A stretch of 52,760 nt of DNA from an uncultured Bacteroidaceae bacterium (lineage in GTDB: Bacteria; Bacteroidota; Bacteroidia; Bacteroidales; Bacteroidaceae): contig CAJONZ010000091.1 of NCBI GenBank assembly GCA_905236065.1, positions 1 through 52,760 on the forward strand, written 5' to 3'. The translations under genes were made by a program, and so were the position numbers. Under the pieces are notes generated by a model. That model saw only the letters and a list, made by a program, of their open reading frames with translations, searched no databases and was not told the DNA's origin. Shown here one piece after another: positions 33,962 to 45,400 of this stretch (positions are counted from its first letter, which is position 1; each line of letters begins with the position of its first letter).

Positions 33962-34421
33962 TTGGTTCGAATGTAAGGTTCGGACAGAGAAAATGCTGGA
34001 GGGCGGCGCAACGAAGAAAGTCACCGAGCCCTACCTCGTCGATGCCCTCAACTTCACGGAAGCCGAGGCCCGCATCATCGAGGAAATCTCACCTTTTTGC
34101 AACGGACAGCTTGAAGTGGTTGACATCAAACGTGCCCGCTATTGTGAAATGTTCACCTCAGAGCTTGAAAGTGCCGACAAATGGTATAAGGTGAAATGCT
34201 TGTTCGTCACCCTCGATGAAAAGACGCAAGTCGAGAAACGTACCGCCCAGCTGATGCTTGTCCAGGCAAGCGACCTCCGCGATGCAGTCAAACGGTTTGA
34301 CGAAGGTATGAAAGGCTCAATGATAGACTACGAGATAGCCCTCGTACAGGAAACTCCACTGCTCGACGTCTTCCCATACGAAAAGCGTGAAACCTCCGAG
34401 AAGCCTGAGTATGAGGCTTGA
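33948..34421 (+). CDS. DUF4494 family protein
   Basis: 157 residues, or 155 from the second ATG at 33954. NNWFECKVRTEKMLEGGATKK, VTEPYLVDALNFTEAEARI and YEIALVQETPLLDVF identify DUF4494, a small cytoplasmic alpha/beta family of Bacteroidota without assigned function. No signal peptide or helix is present. It overlaps the PurF-like gene by 14 (or 8) bases, so the two are probably coupled in translation, and the pairing suggests a shared pathway. Confidence 0.8.
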   Translation: MIMNNWFECKVRTEKMLEGGATKKVTEPYLVDALNFTEAEARIIEEISPFCNGQLEVVDIKRARYCEMFTSELESADKWYKVKCLFVTLDEKTQVEKRTAQLMLVQASDLRDAVKRFDEGMKGSMIDYEIALVQETPLLDVFPYEKRETSEKPEYEA

Positions 34422-34436
34422 CATTGTCGTCCGAAA

Positions 34437-34464
34437 TTCAATCTTTGACATTTGACACTCGAAT
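34437..34464 (+). repeat. Degenerate heptad run before the YggS-like gene
   Basis: TTCAATC, TTTGACA, TTTGACA, CTCGAAT; only the two middle units are identical. It runs into the start codon at 34463. Confidence 0.45.
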
Positions 34465-35158
34465 GATGTTGATTGCAGAAAACCTTCAAAAGGTCCTTGC
34501 GACTTTGAGCGATGGGGTAAAGCTTGTTGCGGTTTCCAAATATCATCCCGTCAGCGACTTGCAAGCAGCCTATGATGCCGGCCAGCGCATATTTGGCGAA
34601 AGCCATGCGCAGGAAGTGGTCGCCAAGCAAGCCCTCTTGCCTGACGACATCCAGTGGCATTTCATCGGGCATTTGCAGACCAACAAGGTTAAATACATAG
34701 CTCCTTTCGTCGCCCTGATTCACTCCGTAGATTCCTTTAAGTTGCTGAAAGAAATCAACCGTCAGGGCGAACGCTGCCACCGCATCATCGACTGCCTGCT
34801 GCAGATTCACATTGCCAGGGAAGAGACGAAGTTCGGCTTTTCGCCCGACGAGCTCATCCAGATGCTCAACGAAGGCGAATGGCGCAACCTTTCCCACATC
34901 CGCATCGCAGGTCTGATGTGCATGGCCACCCACACCGCTGACACCCGACAGGTTGCCAGCGAGTTTGCCTTTGCCCACAGCCTCTTCAACCAAGTGCGGC
35001 ACGACTATTTTCAGGACACACCCTCTTTCCGTGAACTCTCAATGGGCATGAGCGGCGACTATCAAATCGCCATCCAACACGGTGCAACCCTCGTCAGGGT
35101 CGGAAGTCTGATATTTGGTGAGCGTGACTACACAACACAAGTAAACACATTAAAATAG
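34463..35158 (+). CDS. YggS-family PLP-binding protein
   Basis: About 231 residues from the ATG at 34463; a TTG at 34418 would overlap the DUF4494 stop but adds no homologous residues. The alanine-racemase-like barrel shows VKLVAVSKYHPVSDLQAAYDA with the PLP lysine, IFGESHAQEVVAKQALLP, IQWHFIGHLQTNKVKYI and ELSMGMSGDYQIAIQHGATLVRVGSLIFGER, the standard YggS/PLPBP signature. These proteins have no known catalytic activity; they buffer and distribute pyridoxal phosphate. It lies in a four-gene operon with the PurF-like and DUF4494 genes upstream and a Crp-type regulator eight bases downstream. Confidence 0.92.
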   Translation: MMLIAENLQKVLATLSDGVKLVAVSKYHPVSDLQAAYDAGQRIFGESHAQEVVAKQALLPDDIQWHFIGHLQTNKVKYIAPFVALIHSVDSFKLLKEINRQGERCHRIIDCLLQIHIAREETKFGFSPDELIQMLNEGEWRNLSHIRIAGLMCMATHTADTRQVASEFAFAHSLFNQVRHDYFQDTPSFRELSMGMSGDYQIAIQHGATLVRVGSLIFGERDYTTQVNTLK

Positions 35159-35166
35159 GACAAACA

Positions 35167-35769
35167 ATGATTAAAGTGGACAAACCCAAAGACGTCGCCC
35201 GCGACCTATGTGCCAACTATGGCATTACCCTCTCAGCAGACAACCTCAGCCGACTGGCAGAAATCATGGAACCCATGAAGCTGCTCAGGGGCAAGACGAC
35301 CGTCGTCGAGGGAGACGTCTGCAAATATCTGTTTTACGTAACCTACGGGCTCGTGCTTCAGTATTACAAACGAGACGATATTACTGTTACTGAGAATATT
35401 GTACACGAAGGTGAGATTATTACTTGCATTGAGAGTTTCTTCAAGCAGGAACCCTCCACCATGAACCTCATCACACTGGAACCCTCCGTACTTTTTGCCA
35501 TTCCCCACGACAAGCTTTACGAACTTGCAGGCACTTCCTACGAATTCTGCCGTCTGATTTTCTCCATCGAACAGCGCATGTTGATTCAGTCACAGCAGCG
35601 AGCCTGCGTTATCCGTTTCGACACAGCCAAGGAACGCTACCTTCGCACCATGAAGGAGAATCCCGAAATCATTCGCCGTGCCCCCCTCCATCACGTAGCC
35701 TCCCTCCTACAGATTACCCCTGAAACCCTGAGCCGCGTCCGAAATCAGGTAAACATGGAACTCTATTAA
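35167..35769 (+). CDS. Crp/Fnr family transcriptional regulator
   Basis: 200 residues. The N-terminal beta-roll (about 25-115) includes LLRGKTTVVEGDVCKYLFYVTYGLVLQYYKR, a cyclic-nucleotide-binding-like fold, followed by a long dimer helix. The C-terminal helix-turn-helix is APLHHVASLLQITPETLSRVR, close to the Crp recognition pattern. The usual cAMP phosphate-binding arginine motif is not obvious, so the ligand is unknown. As last gene of the PurF-like operon it may regulate that operon or other genes. It ends 46 bases before a large inverted repeat. Confidence 0.87.
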   Translation: MIKVDKPKDVARDLCANYGITLSADNLSRLAEIMEPMKLLRGKTTVVEGDVCKYLFYVTYGLVLQYYKRDDITVTENIVHEGEIITCIESFFKQEPSTMNLITLEPSVLFAIPHDKLYELAGTSYEFCRLIFSIEQRMLIQSQQRACVIRFDTAKERYLRTMKENPEIIRRAPLHHVASLLQITPETLSRVRNQVNMELY

Positions 35770-35814
35770 TCTGAAGCCAAATATCGGCGCAAATAGAATC
35801 ATTTTTGCGTAAAG

Positions 35815-35877
35815 CCAAATCGGTCATTAAGATTTCTCTGTGTTATATGGCAGTAGAAATCCTAATGACCGATTTGG
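35815..35877. terminator. 23-base inverted repeat between convergent genes
   Basis: Left arm CCAAATCGGTCATTAAGATT plus TCT (35815-35837), right arm AGAAATCCTAATGACCGATT plus TGG (35855-35877), one mismatch, 17-base loop. It lies between the Crp-type gene (plus) and the lipoprotein gene (minus), where a two-way terminator is expected, but neither side has a T-run of real length. A smaller CGCAAA/TTTGCG hairpin precedes it at about 35788-35809. Confidence 0.6.
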
Positions 35878-35899
35878 GTTAAAAGTAAGAATGTTTTTT

Positions 35900-36370
35900 C
35901 TACAGTGGAAAGATTGGTTTGTAGGTCGCTCCAGTACCCAAGGGCGCGATGTCGCTGTTGAAGATTGTCCAATTGCTGAGTGTGAAGATGCGGTGCAGGC
36001 GGTCACAATAGTAATTCAGTGAAATTGTTTCATCGGAATCATTGCCTGCAATGGTCAGTGCGAAACCGTTGTTATCGCTATCAAAGTCGGCAACGCCTCG
36101 CACCTCACCACCAACAATGGCGCAGAGTAAATCCTGACTGCTGGAATAGGGTAAAAGTTCTGGCTGCAGGTAGAGGAACACCGACATGGTCGGTCCGTAC
36201 TGGGCATAATCGGGTGATTGCCATGTGGGACGTTCGTCGCTTCCTTGCTGAATGACGAAAGTTGTGTCCTTTGGCACTATTTCTTCGGGATTATGCTGCT
36301 CATCATCGCTTGAAGTGCATCCACATGCCATTAGGGCAAGGGCTGCTATGATACAAATTCTCTGTTTCAT
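35900..36370 (-). CDS. Lipoprotein with a surface-protein module
   Basis: 156 residues. MKQRICIIAALALMACGC is a lipoprotein signal (lipid Cys at 15 or 17), followed by the acidic stretch TSSDDEQHNPEE. The single domain (about 50-150) contains DLLCAIVGGEVRGVADFD, FALTIAGND and ETISLNYYCDRLHRIFTL. It matches the pattern of two modules near the C-terminus of the giant protein encoded just upstream (DMLAAFSPSQEVMGVTHVE...LTVFGN, and DRLAAYVDGQLCGLAEVS). It lies 106 bases downstream of the giant gene on the same strand, so the two are probably co-transcribed and may be surface partners. Confidence 0.7.
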   Translation of the reverse strand: MKQRICIIAALALMACGCTSSDDEQHNPEEIVPKDTTFVIQQGSDERPTWQSPDYAQYGPTMSVFLYLQPELLPYSSSQDLLCAIVGGEVRGVADFDSDNNGFALTIAGNDSDETISLNYYCDRLHRIFTLSNWTIFNSDIAPLGTGATYKPIFPL

Positions 36371-36453
36371 TGTCTTGAGTAGGTGTTCAAAATTAAAAAT
36401 CTTGAGGATATTATTCTTCTAAATTCCAATGTTTTAATAATTTTTAAAGGGGT

Positions 36454-36479
36454 TGACCACATAAAACTAATTATGGTCA
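36454..36479 (-). promoter_or_regulatory. Hairpin at the end of the giant gene
   Basis: TGACCA (36454-36459) and TGGTCA (36474-36479) pair, extended by ATAA/TTAT with one bulge, and include the stop codon of the giant gene. No T-run follows, so it may reduce but not stop transcription into the lipoprotein gene. Confidence 0.4.
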
Positions 36480-39400
36480 CCTACTTATGATTTCAACTTT
36501 ACCATTGTGGATATAGAGTCCCTTTTGCTTGGGTTTTGCCCCCATACGTCGTCCGTCCAGCGTGTACCAGTAGCCGTCTGTGTAGCGGTCGGCATTGGTG
36601 AAATTGATGAGGGTGGGCTCGTCGGGTGTGCCCACCATAGCGTCGGCAATATAGGTCATGCTGTTACTCGTAGCTGCCAAGGCCTGTCCATCACGCTCTA
36701 TGCAGAACGCCAATGGTAACGCTTTACCGCTACCGATGCTCATATAGAACGAACTATCGGGTGAGACCTCTGCCAAGCCGCACAACTGACCATCAACGTA
36801 GGCGGCGAGACGGTCGCCTTGTTGTAGTTCGACACCTTCAACCCTTGCCACAACAGTCATCGTAGTGGCCGTGTGGTTAAGCCGCATAGGTGACCTGCGG
36901 GGACTCTCTGCTGAACCCGAGTAATGAGTGTCGTTATAATAGAGTGGATAGGAGAATGATACAGGTGTGGTGGATTTACGTTTTAGCATGTATCCTTGCC
37001 CCTTCTCCATATAGAGTAGCGACCCCTTCCATACGAGTTGTCCGCTGCTGTTCTTGCTAAGTATGGCAAAGGCATTCTGCGATTTCAGCACATCGCCCTC
37101 GCTTCCCTGTGTCGTGTATTCGCTCATGGCCTGGGCAATAGGCAGATTGATGGGCGATTGATAACCGATACGGTTCCAGCCCTGATAGACATCAATGCTG
37201 CTGTACGATTGAGTTCCGCAGATGTAGGCTTTCTTGGCACTTCCAGAATAGACACGGTACATGATTCTGGGGTCCACATCGACCAACTGGCTCTCCTTGT
37301 CCCACTTGTAGCCGAGGGCTGTGCTGGCCTTCCTGCAGTAGATGGCTTTTGCCTTTCCCCGGCTCACCACCTCGATGGCATCACCTTCTTCCCATTTGGC
37401 GGCTCCGTTAAGCAGATTGCCAATGTTGATTGAGTCGTTGAGCGTTACATTGACTGACACCCAATTCCATCCTTTAGCCAAATCTATAGTCTGCACTTCT
37501 TCAACCATGTTTACAAACTCTATTGGCTGAGCGCTGCTACCCATGATGGAGTCGGGACAGAATTTGATGACCTTGCGGTCTCGTTCGTAGAGCAGATAGG
37601 TTTTGCCGGTAGATGCATCGTAGAAGCGGAAATTGAGCGGAGTGTTCTGCTTGGGATTTCCGAATACCGTGAGGTAGGTAAGGGCTTCGTTGGCATTGGC
37701 CGTCTGATCTACTTCAACATGCGTTACTCCCATCACCTCCTGCGAGGGACTGAAGGCTGCTAACATGTCTCGCGGGTCGGTTGACACATGATTGTCTATG
37801 CTGACACGCGCTACGATGTGCATCAGCCCGTTCTTGCGTTTCAGTTCATCGCTCACAGCCCATTCAGGTTCCTCGCCCATCACGGTGATAACCAAAGGCA
37901 GGGGCTCGTTCATGTCGTTCTCGCCAATGAGTGATACTACCTCGTTGTAAGACCCTGCATTGATATATGGCGACACTTGGAACGTGATGACCTCCTCGTC
38001 GAGGGCATTGATAATACCCTGCGTCTTCGAGGCCTTCAGCCAGAAGGGTATGTCTAACAGTTCAAATATCTGTTGCTGTCCACTCAAGTTTTGGATGGTT
38101 GCAGTGAATACATCGCCAACGCCATAGTCAATTGTACGGCTGATACGCTTGACATCCCAGCGCAATGGGTTGCGGTAAACATAGAGATTCATGGTGAGCG
38201 GACTGGCCATCGTATTGCCATTCAGGTCGGCCACGTCGCGAACGGTCACCTGAACATTGCTCTTCTCAATCTGGAAGTCGGGCACATCAAGGTTTATCAG
38301 CAGGTCTTTACCATCAGCCACATAGCTGAAACGCACATTGTCCAGCTTGCGAGTGTTATTCATGGGCGCATACAGGTTGCGGTCAGCATGAGCATCAATC
38401 ACAGACTGTGGCACGAGAGTGTCGTTGCGTAGGGCTATCTCGTTGCCTTGTGCATCTTTATATCGCTTTAGGCTGATTCCCGTAGGCATGAGCCGCTGTG
38501 TTCCGTCATCCTGTAGTTCAGAGCGTCCGAAGTCGAGATAAGCCATGAGGGCAGTCTCTCGACCTGTGGGTGTCTGTGTGGCATAGGTCTGCAGCATGTT
38601 TGGGGGTAGTACGCTCTCGAACATAGCTACCTCGTCAATATTGCCATTGAGGACATGTTCGCAATTGGTGGCGCTGGTATAGGTGGCACCCAAAGCCAGG
38701 TTGTTACCCATAATGCCCCCCAGCGTATCGACGGCAAACGACTGTACAAGACCATTGTCTATGTAGATGTTGCCCACGTTGCGACTTCTCGAAACTGTCA
38801 TAGCGTAGTGATGCCAGCTGTTGTCGTTGGCCTGAATGTTTGTCGTGATTTCATGGTTGCCCGAACGGAACAGCACTTTGCCTTCACGCAGACCGATATT
38901 GAAGTGGTTGTATGCATCGGTTTCAGTCGTAGCCTCACCATTGGCCATGAGTGTTGCATCCTCGTCGGCAGTACGGAACCAGAACATCAGCGTGTAGTCC
39001 TGATAGTTGGTTCGGTTGAAGCGGTTGGGCTGCAGACGTATGCCCTCTGTGCCGATTAGTTGCATCGAGATGCCGTCTGGACGCTTCCATACGGAGCCTG
39101 TCAGTTCCAGGTCATTGCTTCCCACTGCACGGTCATAACAATAGGTACCCGAACCTTCGTTCATCGGATAGTTGCTGAACAGACCATGTTCATAGCCCGT
39201 CAGTGTCTTCTGGCTGTATTCGCTCAGTTCTGCCGCTGAGAGACAGTGGTTCCACAGGCGGAACTCCAGCATCTCACCCTGATAGTTGCTGAACGACTGG
39301 TCGCCACCACAACCTATCCATAATATGTCGTTCGTCTGATAGACACCGGCTATACGTTTTTGACCTACCAGACGGTTGCCGTCGTAGAGCGACAGCAGCA

Positions 39401-42400
39401 TAGAGTCGGATTCCTGCTGAAGGGCGTAGGCCACCTGGCGAATACCGTTGAAAGGAATTGGCTCGGAGCTTGTGACTTCTTGTTCCCCGATGCGGGCAAT
39501 GAGCCGTAGGTCGGCAGTCAGACCGAAGTTTACACCATCGCCAAAGCCGTTGTGTGAGAATACAATCATGTTTTGGCCCGTCTTGATGGGATTCAGCATG
39601 ACATCGACGGTAAAACTTTTGCCCGACAAATTGCAATTCGACTTAGATATAGCCCATGTGTTGCCCGTGAAGCTGAGTTGCGTGGAGAGTGAAAGGTCGC
39701 GGCTTGTGGGAGTTCCCAGCACTTCGAAGTTGTTGATGCTGCTGAGATAGTTGCCAGCGATTGGTTCGGAAAATGAAATCTTGATGTCGTCGCCAATGCC
39801 CAAAATCGAGTTTTGAGGTTGATGTGTGCCAAACGGTACAGGCCGTCGCGTATCCTTCACGCCGCTCAGGATGGCCGAAGAGGCTGTCAGGAAACCGTCT
39901 GCATAGCGGCAATACACCACAGCACGTAGGTCGTAGTGCTGCTCGATGGGATCCACCTCGCCAAAGAATCGTGTCTGGATAGCTCCGTCGGAAGGTATGC
40001 TATCAACCACTCCCGAGGCTTGAGCCATCAGTTGGCGGTCGTTGTAGAACGAACAGACGTTGACCCAGTCCTTGTCGCCTTGCGTTGACAGTTTGTATTG
40101 TAGTTCGATATGGTCGAAGCCACGATAGTTCACGTCGAAGCCCTCGATACGAATGGGCAGGTAGTAGCCCTGGCGTTTCGTATCGTAGCTGCTCTCGGTA
40201 TTCACCACCCACTTGTCACTGGGCGAAACAATCTTTACTTTACCGGCTGACGGCACGAAGTGTGCCGATATCAATGTCGTGAACGCTCGCGGATCATCGT
40301 TGGGGTCATATAGGCAGACGGCCAAGTCCTCATAGTCGAAGTCCTGCCCCGGGTACACCTCCAACTGTTTCGTCAGCACCACGTTAGGCTGTAGGGCCAC
40401 GGTATATCCGTCGCCATTCAGCACGTTGCCATCTACCATAATCTTAGCTCCTTTCGGATTGTACTTGTTGTCGATGGCCAGCTTGAAGTAAGGAGAAGTC
40501 TTGTTTGGCGTCTCCGACTCCATTGTCAGGTAAAGCGTGAAGCGGGCGGGTTCGTCGAATGGAACATTGCTCACCGATGCCTGCTCCGTCCAGATGCGTA
40601 GTTTTTGTATCTCTGTGGTCTTGGCATCCAGTATGGTGCCGGGATTGTAGTATTTTGTCACGCGCTCGTTTTCGTAGGGAGCAGCAGTGGCACCGCCACG
40701 GGTTCGATAGACAAAGCCGCTATAGACGGGCGTATTCAGCTTGTCCATATAGCTGGTGGTGTTCGACAACAGCATACCGTTGCGCACCTGGTCCAGATAC
40801 TCTTTGGTCAAGCTATAGAACTGGTTGTTGGATAGCTCTTCTTGAGACACGTCCAGCAGGTTGCTCTTGGTACGATAGACGTCTATGTTCAAGTTGGACT
40901 TTTGCGGCAATGAGAGGGTGAATCCCGTTTTTTTGCTCCATGATTCCTTGATTTCATTCTTGTCGCTGATGTTGGCTGTCAGGATGGGACGGAACTTCAA
41001 TACCGTCTTGGCACCCATAACGGTGAACGAGACTTTTGCCGAATTGGGGTCGTCGTAATAGGTGGAGGGCGACCCTAATATTTGACCATTCGTGAACACA
41101 TTGTCGAGCATCTTCATCAGCGGGTCTATCGAACTGACAATGCCCCCGGCATTCAGGTTGTTGATGAGCGGCCAGCGCAGGTAGCGGGTGCGGTCTGCAG
41201 AACAGCTGAAGGACTCGCTATATTGCACATTGGCTGCACCATCGATGTCGTAGTTCTTGACGAGGTCGGTGGCTTTCAGCTTCTCTTCCTCGTTCTTGAC
41301 CAAGAACATCAGCCAGGCCTTGATTTCATCGTTTAGTGCGCTGATGCTGTCACGACACATGCTTTTGTCAAAGCCTTTTGGGACATATTGTACATATTTG
41401 CTGATACCGAACTGGCTGTCGTTCTCGTCAACCTGACTGATGTACGTCGAGAATCCCTGCTTGTCTGCCAATGTCTGGGCATAGGCTGGCTCCGTACCCT
41501 TGGGCAACAGCAGCGAATTGCGAATCTTGAATAGGTTGGGCAACAGTTCGTTCTCAATATGGTACTGGGAATGGACAAACGAAGAACTGACTTCGGAACC
41601 CACGGCCAGTACTTGGTCGCGTATTAGGTAGATAGGCTGTCCCGTGGGGTCTGTTCCCTGTGCCAACACCTTCACGCCTCCTAATCGCACATTCACCTGA
41701 GTGCCGTCTTTAGCCGTATAGGTGCCACCCTGTCGGGTGGTCATCAGCTGATAGAGGCTGTCGGGCACCACGCGCACGGCAACGGCATCTTTCAGAATCA
41801 GGTTGTCGGTCACGCCTATGAAAAGGTCGGCATGGGGGCCTATCCATTTATAGGCTGACGAGGTCTGGATGCGCTCGTTGGTCTCAAAGGCGTAGCTGTA
41901 GTTCCATGACCAACCAAAGTTGGTGGTCAGCGAGAACGAGAAATTCTGTGTCTTTTCCATCTTTATCAGGGAGCCGGTCTCGGTGCCCGTGACTCCGGCC
42001 AAGCCTATAATGCCCTGATACATGTCGGTTCCCGTCCCTGTCTCGCTGGTGATGGAGAGGCCAGCCGTGGCATCTATGCTTGCAGAGTAGGCATAGCTGA
42101 GTTTCGACCCTGCCTCCAGATAGGCGGAACTGCCGCCTCCCGGCGGGTCGCGCAGGATGTCTATCAGGTGGGGAATGCCCTTGGCCACGACGGTCTTGCC
42201 GTTGGGAATGGCGGCAGAGGCCATCACATAGCCTTTGACGGGGCTTACGTCGAAGTAGGCGTCGTCGTAGAGCAGGGTGATGCTCACGGTCTTTAGTGCC
42301 TGGTCGCCGTCGAGGGTGAAGGTGGTGTTTTGGGGAACAAAGACGTAGGAGCCTCCTCCCAAGCTGTCGAGCTCAATCTTGTCAACCGTGGAGTTGCCCA

Positions 42401-45400
42401 CCAGTCCGTTGTGGAATGTCACCACGCCTCCCTTCAGGCTGACTGCGTCGGCTTCGCGCCGGCTGTCGTTGTTGTAGTGGTAGCGCTCCACGGCCCGAAG
42501 CATCCAGCCGTAGGGGGAGCCGGCCATGAATACGGGGAAGCCGAAGCTGTAGCCATTCTCCTTGTCCCAAAGCGACACCATCGACTTGTTGCCGATGTTG
42601 TCCTGGCTCTGGTACTGCTTCACGCCGAGGTACTTCTCGCCGTTGGGATTGAACTGCTCCACGTCGAGCAACGGGATGCTGTGGTAGATGCGGCTATAGA
42701 CGGCTGTATCGCCCTGCTGCAACGGGGTGAGGTCGAGCGTCTCGCCCACTTTGCCTTCCTGGAACAGGGTGCTGTAGCCCGTTGCCGACACTTCGGTTAC
42801 CTTGTATTTCACGGGATATACCCAGGTTTCATATTCGCCCGTATGGTTGTCGGGACGGATGTGGATGGTTCGGCGGTTGCTGAATACGGTGGTCGTGTCT
42901 GTCTTTCCGTGCCTGAAGGTTTCCTGACGCTCCTTTTTGGTGGGGTCGAGGGGGTCGTGGACGATATAGGAGGTGTTGTCGCCTTCCAGCATGAGTACAA
43001 TCGTCAGGCTGTCGCCCAGGTTGTTCCTCGAAAGCGACTCTCCCAATGGCAGCAGGCCCTGGTCGTTACCTCCCACCACACGCCCACGCAGCAGTACGCG
43101 GGTCTGGTCCCACAGGCGTATGGTGCTGACGTCCTTCGTCCAGTTGTAGTCGCGCTGGTCGCCCGTCTGTGAATCGGGATTCAGCAGATAGCCGTCGTTC
43201 TTGAACTGGTGACCCGTTTTCACGGCCTGAACCCGATGGGTTCCCTTGGGGATGCTCAGTGAGAAGGCTCCCTGGTTGTCGGTGACGATGGGCTGCTGGT
43301 TGGCATCGACCATCGGCACACCATCGCGGCAGAACTGTACGCCTGCCACGGGTATGGTGGAACCTTCATAATAAATGTTGCCGCTATACGTGTAATAGGT
43401 GTTGACGGTGAAGATGAAGTTGTCTTGCAGGTTCACCGCATCGTCGAAGCTGACAACCTGCGGCTCGAAGCTGCCAGCGTCGCCCATCGATGCCACGCTG
43501 ACGCGATAGCTGCCTGCCTGTTGATAGATGAGTCCACCAATCTCGAAGTAACCGGCGGCATCGGTCACAGCCGTCTTGATTTCTGCCCCCATGATGTCGC
43601 CGACGGGCTCTGCCGATACCATCAGGTCGCCCAGTCCCGTTCCGTCGGCCAGACGCACATAGCCACACACCATGCCCGTCGGTGCACATTGTCCCGTGAC
43701 GGTCTGTCCGTTCACCTTTAGTCCCTCGCACTGCAGTACCGACTCCACCCGGTAGTCATAGACGTGTTGTGGACGGGGGTTCTTGTCAATATAATACATT
43801 TGGGTGAGGCCTGTGGCCAGCGTGTCCCACGGCTCGCCCTGCTGTGCCCCATGCTCCCGGCGCAGCACACGGTAGAAGTCGCTGTCTCCGCCTGTGTTCT
43901 GCCACGACAGTTCGACGGTGGTCTGCTGCTGCTTCGCAGTCAGGTTGACGATGCTGTCGTTGTTCATGAATCTATAGACACCTGCCAGCGTTTCTTCCTT
44001 TTCGATTTTCAGTACGAGGCTGTCGGCATCCGTCTCGTAGAAATGCAGGGGCGAGGTGCCACGCTTCATGACGAGGCGGAAATCGTAGTCCACACATCTG
44101 CGCGTCAGCTGAAGCGTGTAGCGGCCCCGGTTGATGACCGACGTGTCGCCTGAGAGATCGTGGCATTCTGTAGCTACGGTCTCGCCTGCATCATTCTTCA
44201 TATCGACGTAGAGCAACAGCCTGGCACGTTGGTCCCAGACGCTGTTGCTGCCCTTGCCGTCATAGACCACCCATCCCCTGGACAGCAGGGGCAGGGTAGA
44301 AGAGGGGCTGCTGCTCATAACCCCTGACATGTTGAATGCCCACGGGGTATCGTCGTGGACAAAGAGATTCAGGTTTCTCATGCCCTCTATGCCGTCGGCT
44401 TCAAGGTTGCCCAGGGTTTCATACAGCGTGTCGGCAGTGAACTGTGCATTGTCCCGGGGTTTGTCGGGTATCGTGCCGTTATAGCCTTTGACAATCCGAC
44501 GCAAATAGGAATATTCGGGATATACATAACGGAAATGGGGAGGAGCCTGACCATTGTCGATGTAGGTCTCCTTGTAGAACTGGATGGCATTTGCCGCTTC
44601 CCCGCAGGGGGTGCGCTTGGAAGACCATCCGATGAGGGGCTTCGTGCATACAACAACACCCCAGATGCCGTTGCCATTCGCCGTGGCATCTGCTGCCGTG
44701 CTATAGACCTTTCCGTCATTGCCGAGCAGAAAGCCCAACTTTCCGAAGCCTGGTATCCATGAGAGGTTGACGCTATATTGTCCGTTCATTCCCCAGTCGG
44801 CAGCCCTACACACTTTGCCAAACGACATCTGTGTCAGATAAAGGTCGGGGGACTGCTGGCAGAGTTTTCTGCCGGCCTGCTCGTTCCACCCCCATATCGA
44901 GGTCGCCATGCGTCGGATGCGATAGCTAATTGTCTTGCCCTGGAAACTGTTCAGGTAATCCCCGTCGGTGAAGGAATAGTATTCCTGTCCTGTCTCGTAG
45001 CCGATTTGGCCAATGGTCACCCATTGGCTGTCATCATCCTGAGTGGTGCCCGTGAGGTTGCGTTGCAGCTCCCAAAAGTCGGTCTGGACAATATCCTCCA
45101 GCTCCGGTGCTTCCACTTTCCAGCTGAGTTCCACACTGCCATTGTCATGCAACGTGGTGGAAAAGTTGCTGGCCGTATGCAGGGGAGGAATCTTGACGCG
45201 CTCCGACTCGATGGTCAGCGCGTTCCCATCGTTGTCCACGATGTTGCATTTCAAATAGAAGTCCTTCACAGCCTTGTCGGCAGGCATGTAAATATAGCCC
45301 GAGAGTGCCAGGTTGTTGATAGACATTTCTTTGTTTTCCCCGCTGATGCGGTCGGTATAGTAGGCTGTCATGCTGTTCACCTTGCGGGCCATGATGGTAT

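Noticed and set aside
42330-43172. 280-residue plus-strand frame inside the giant gene
   Set aside because: It is a shadow frame opposite a continuous 3188-residue coding frame; it has no start context and no family pattern.
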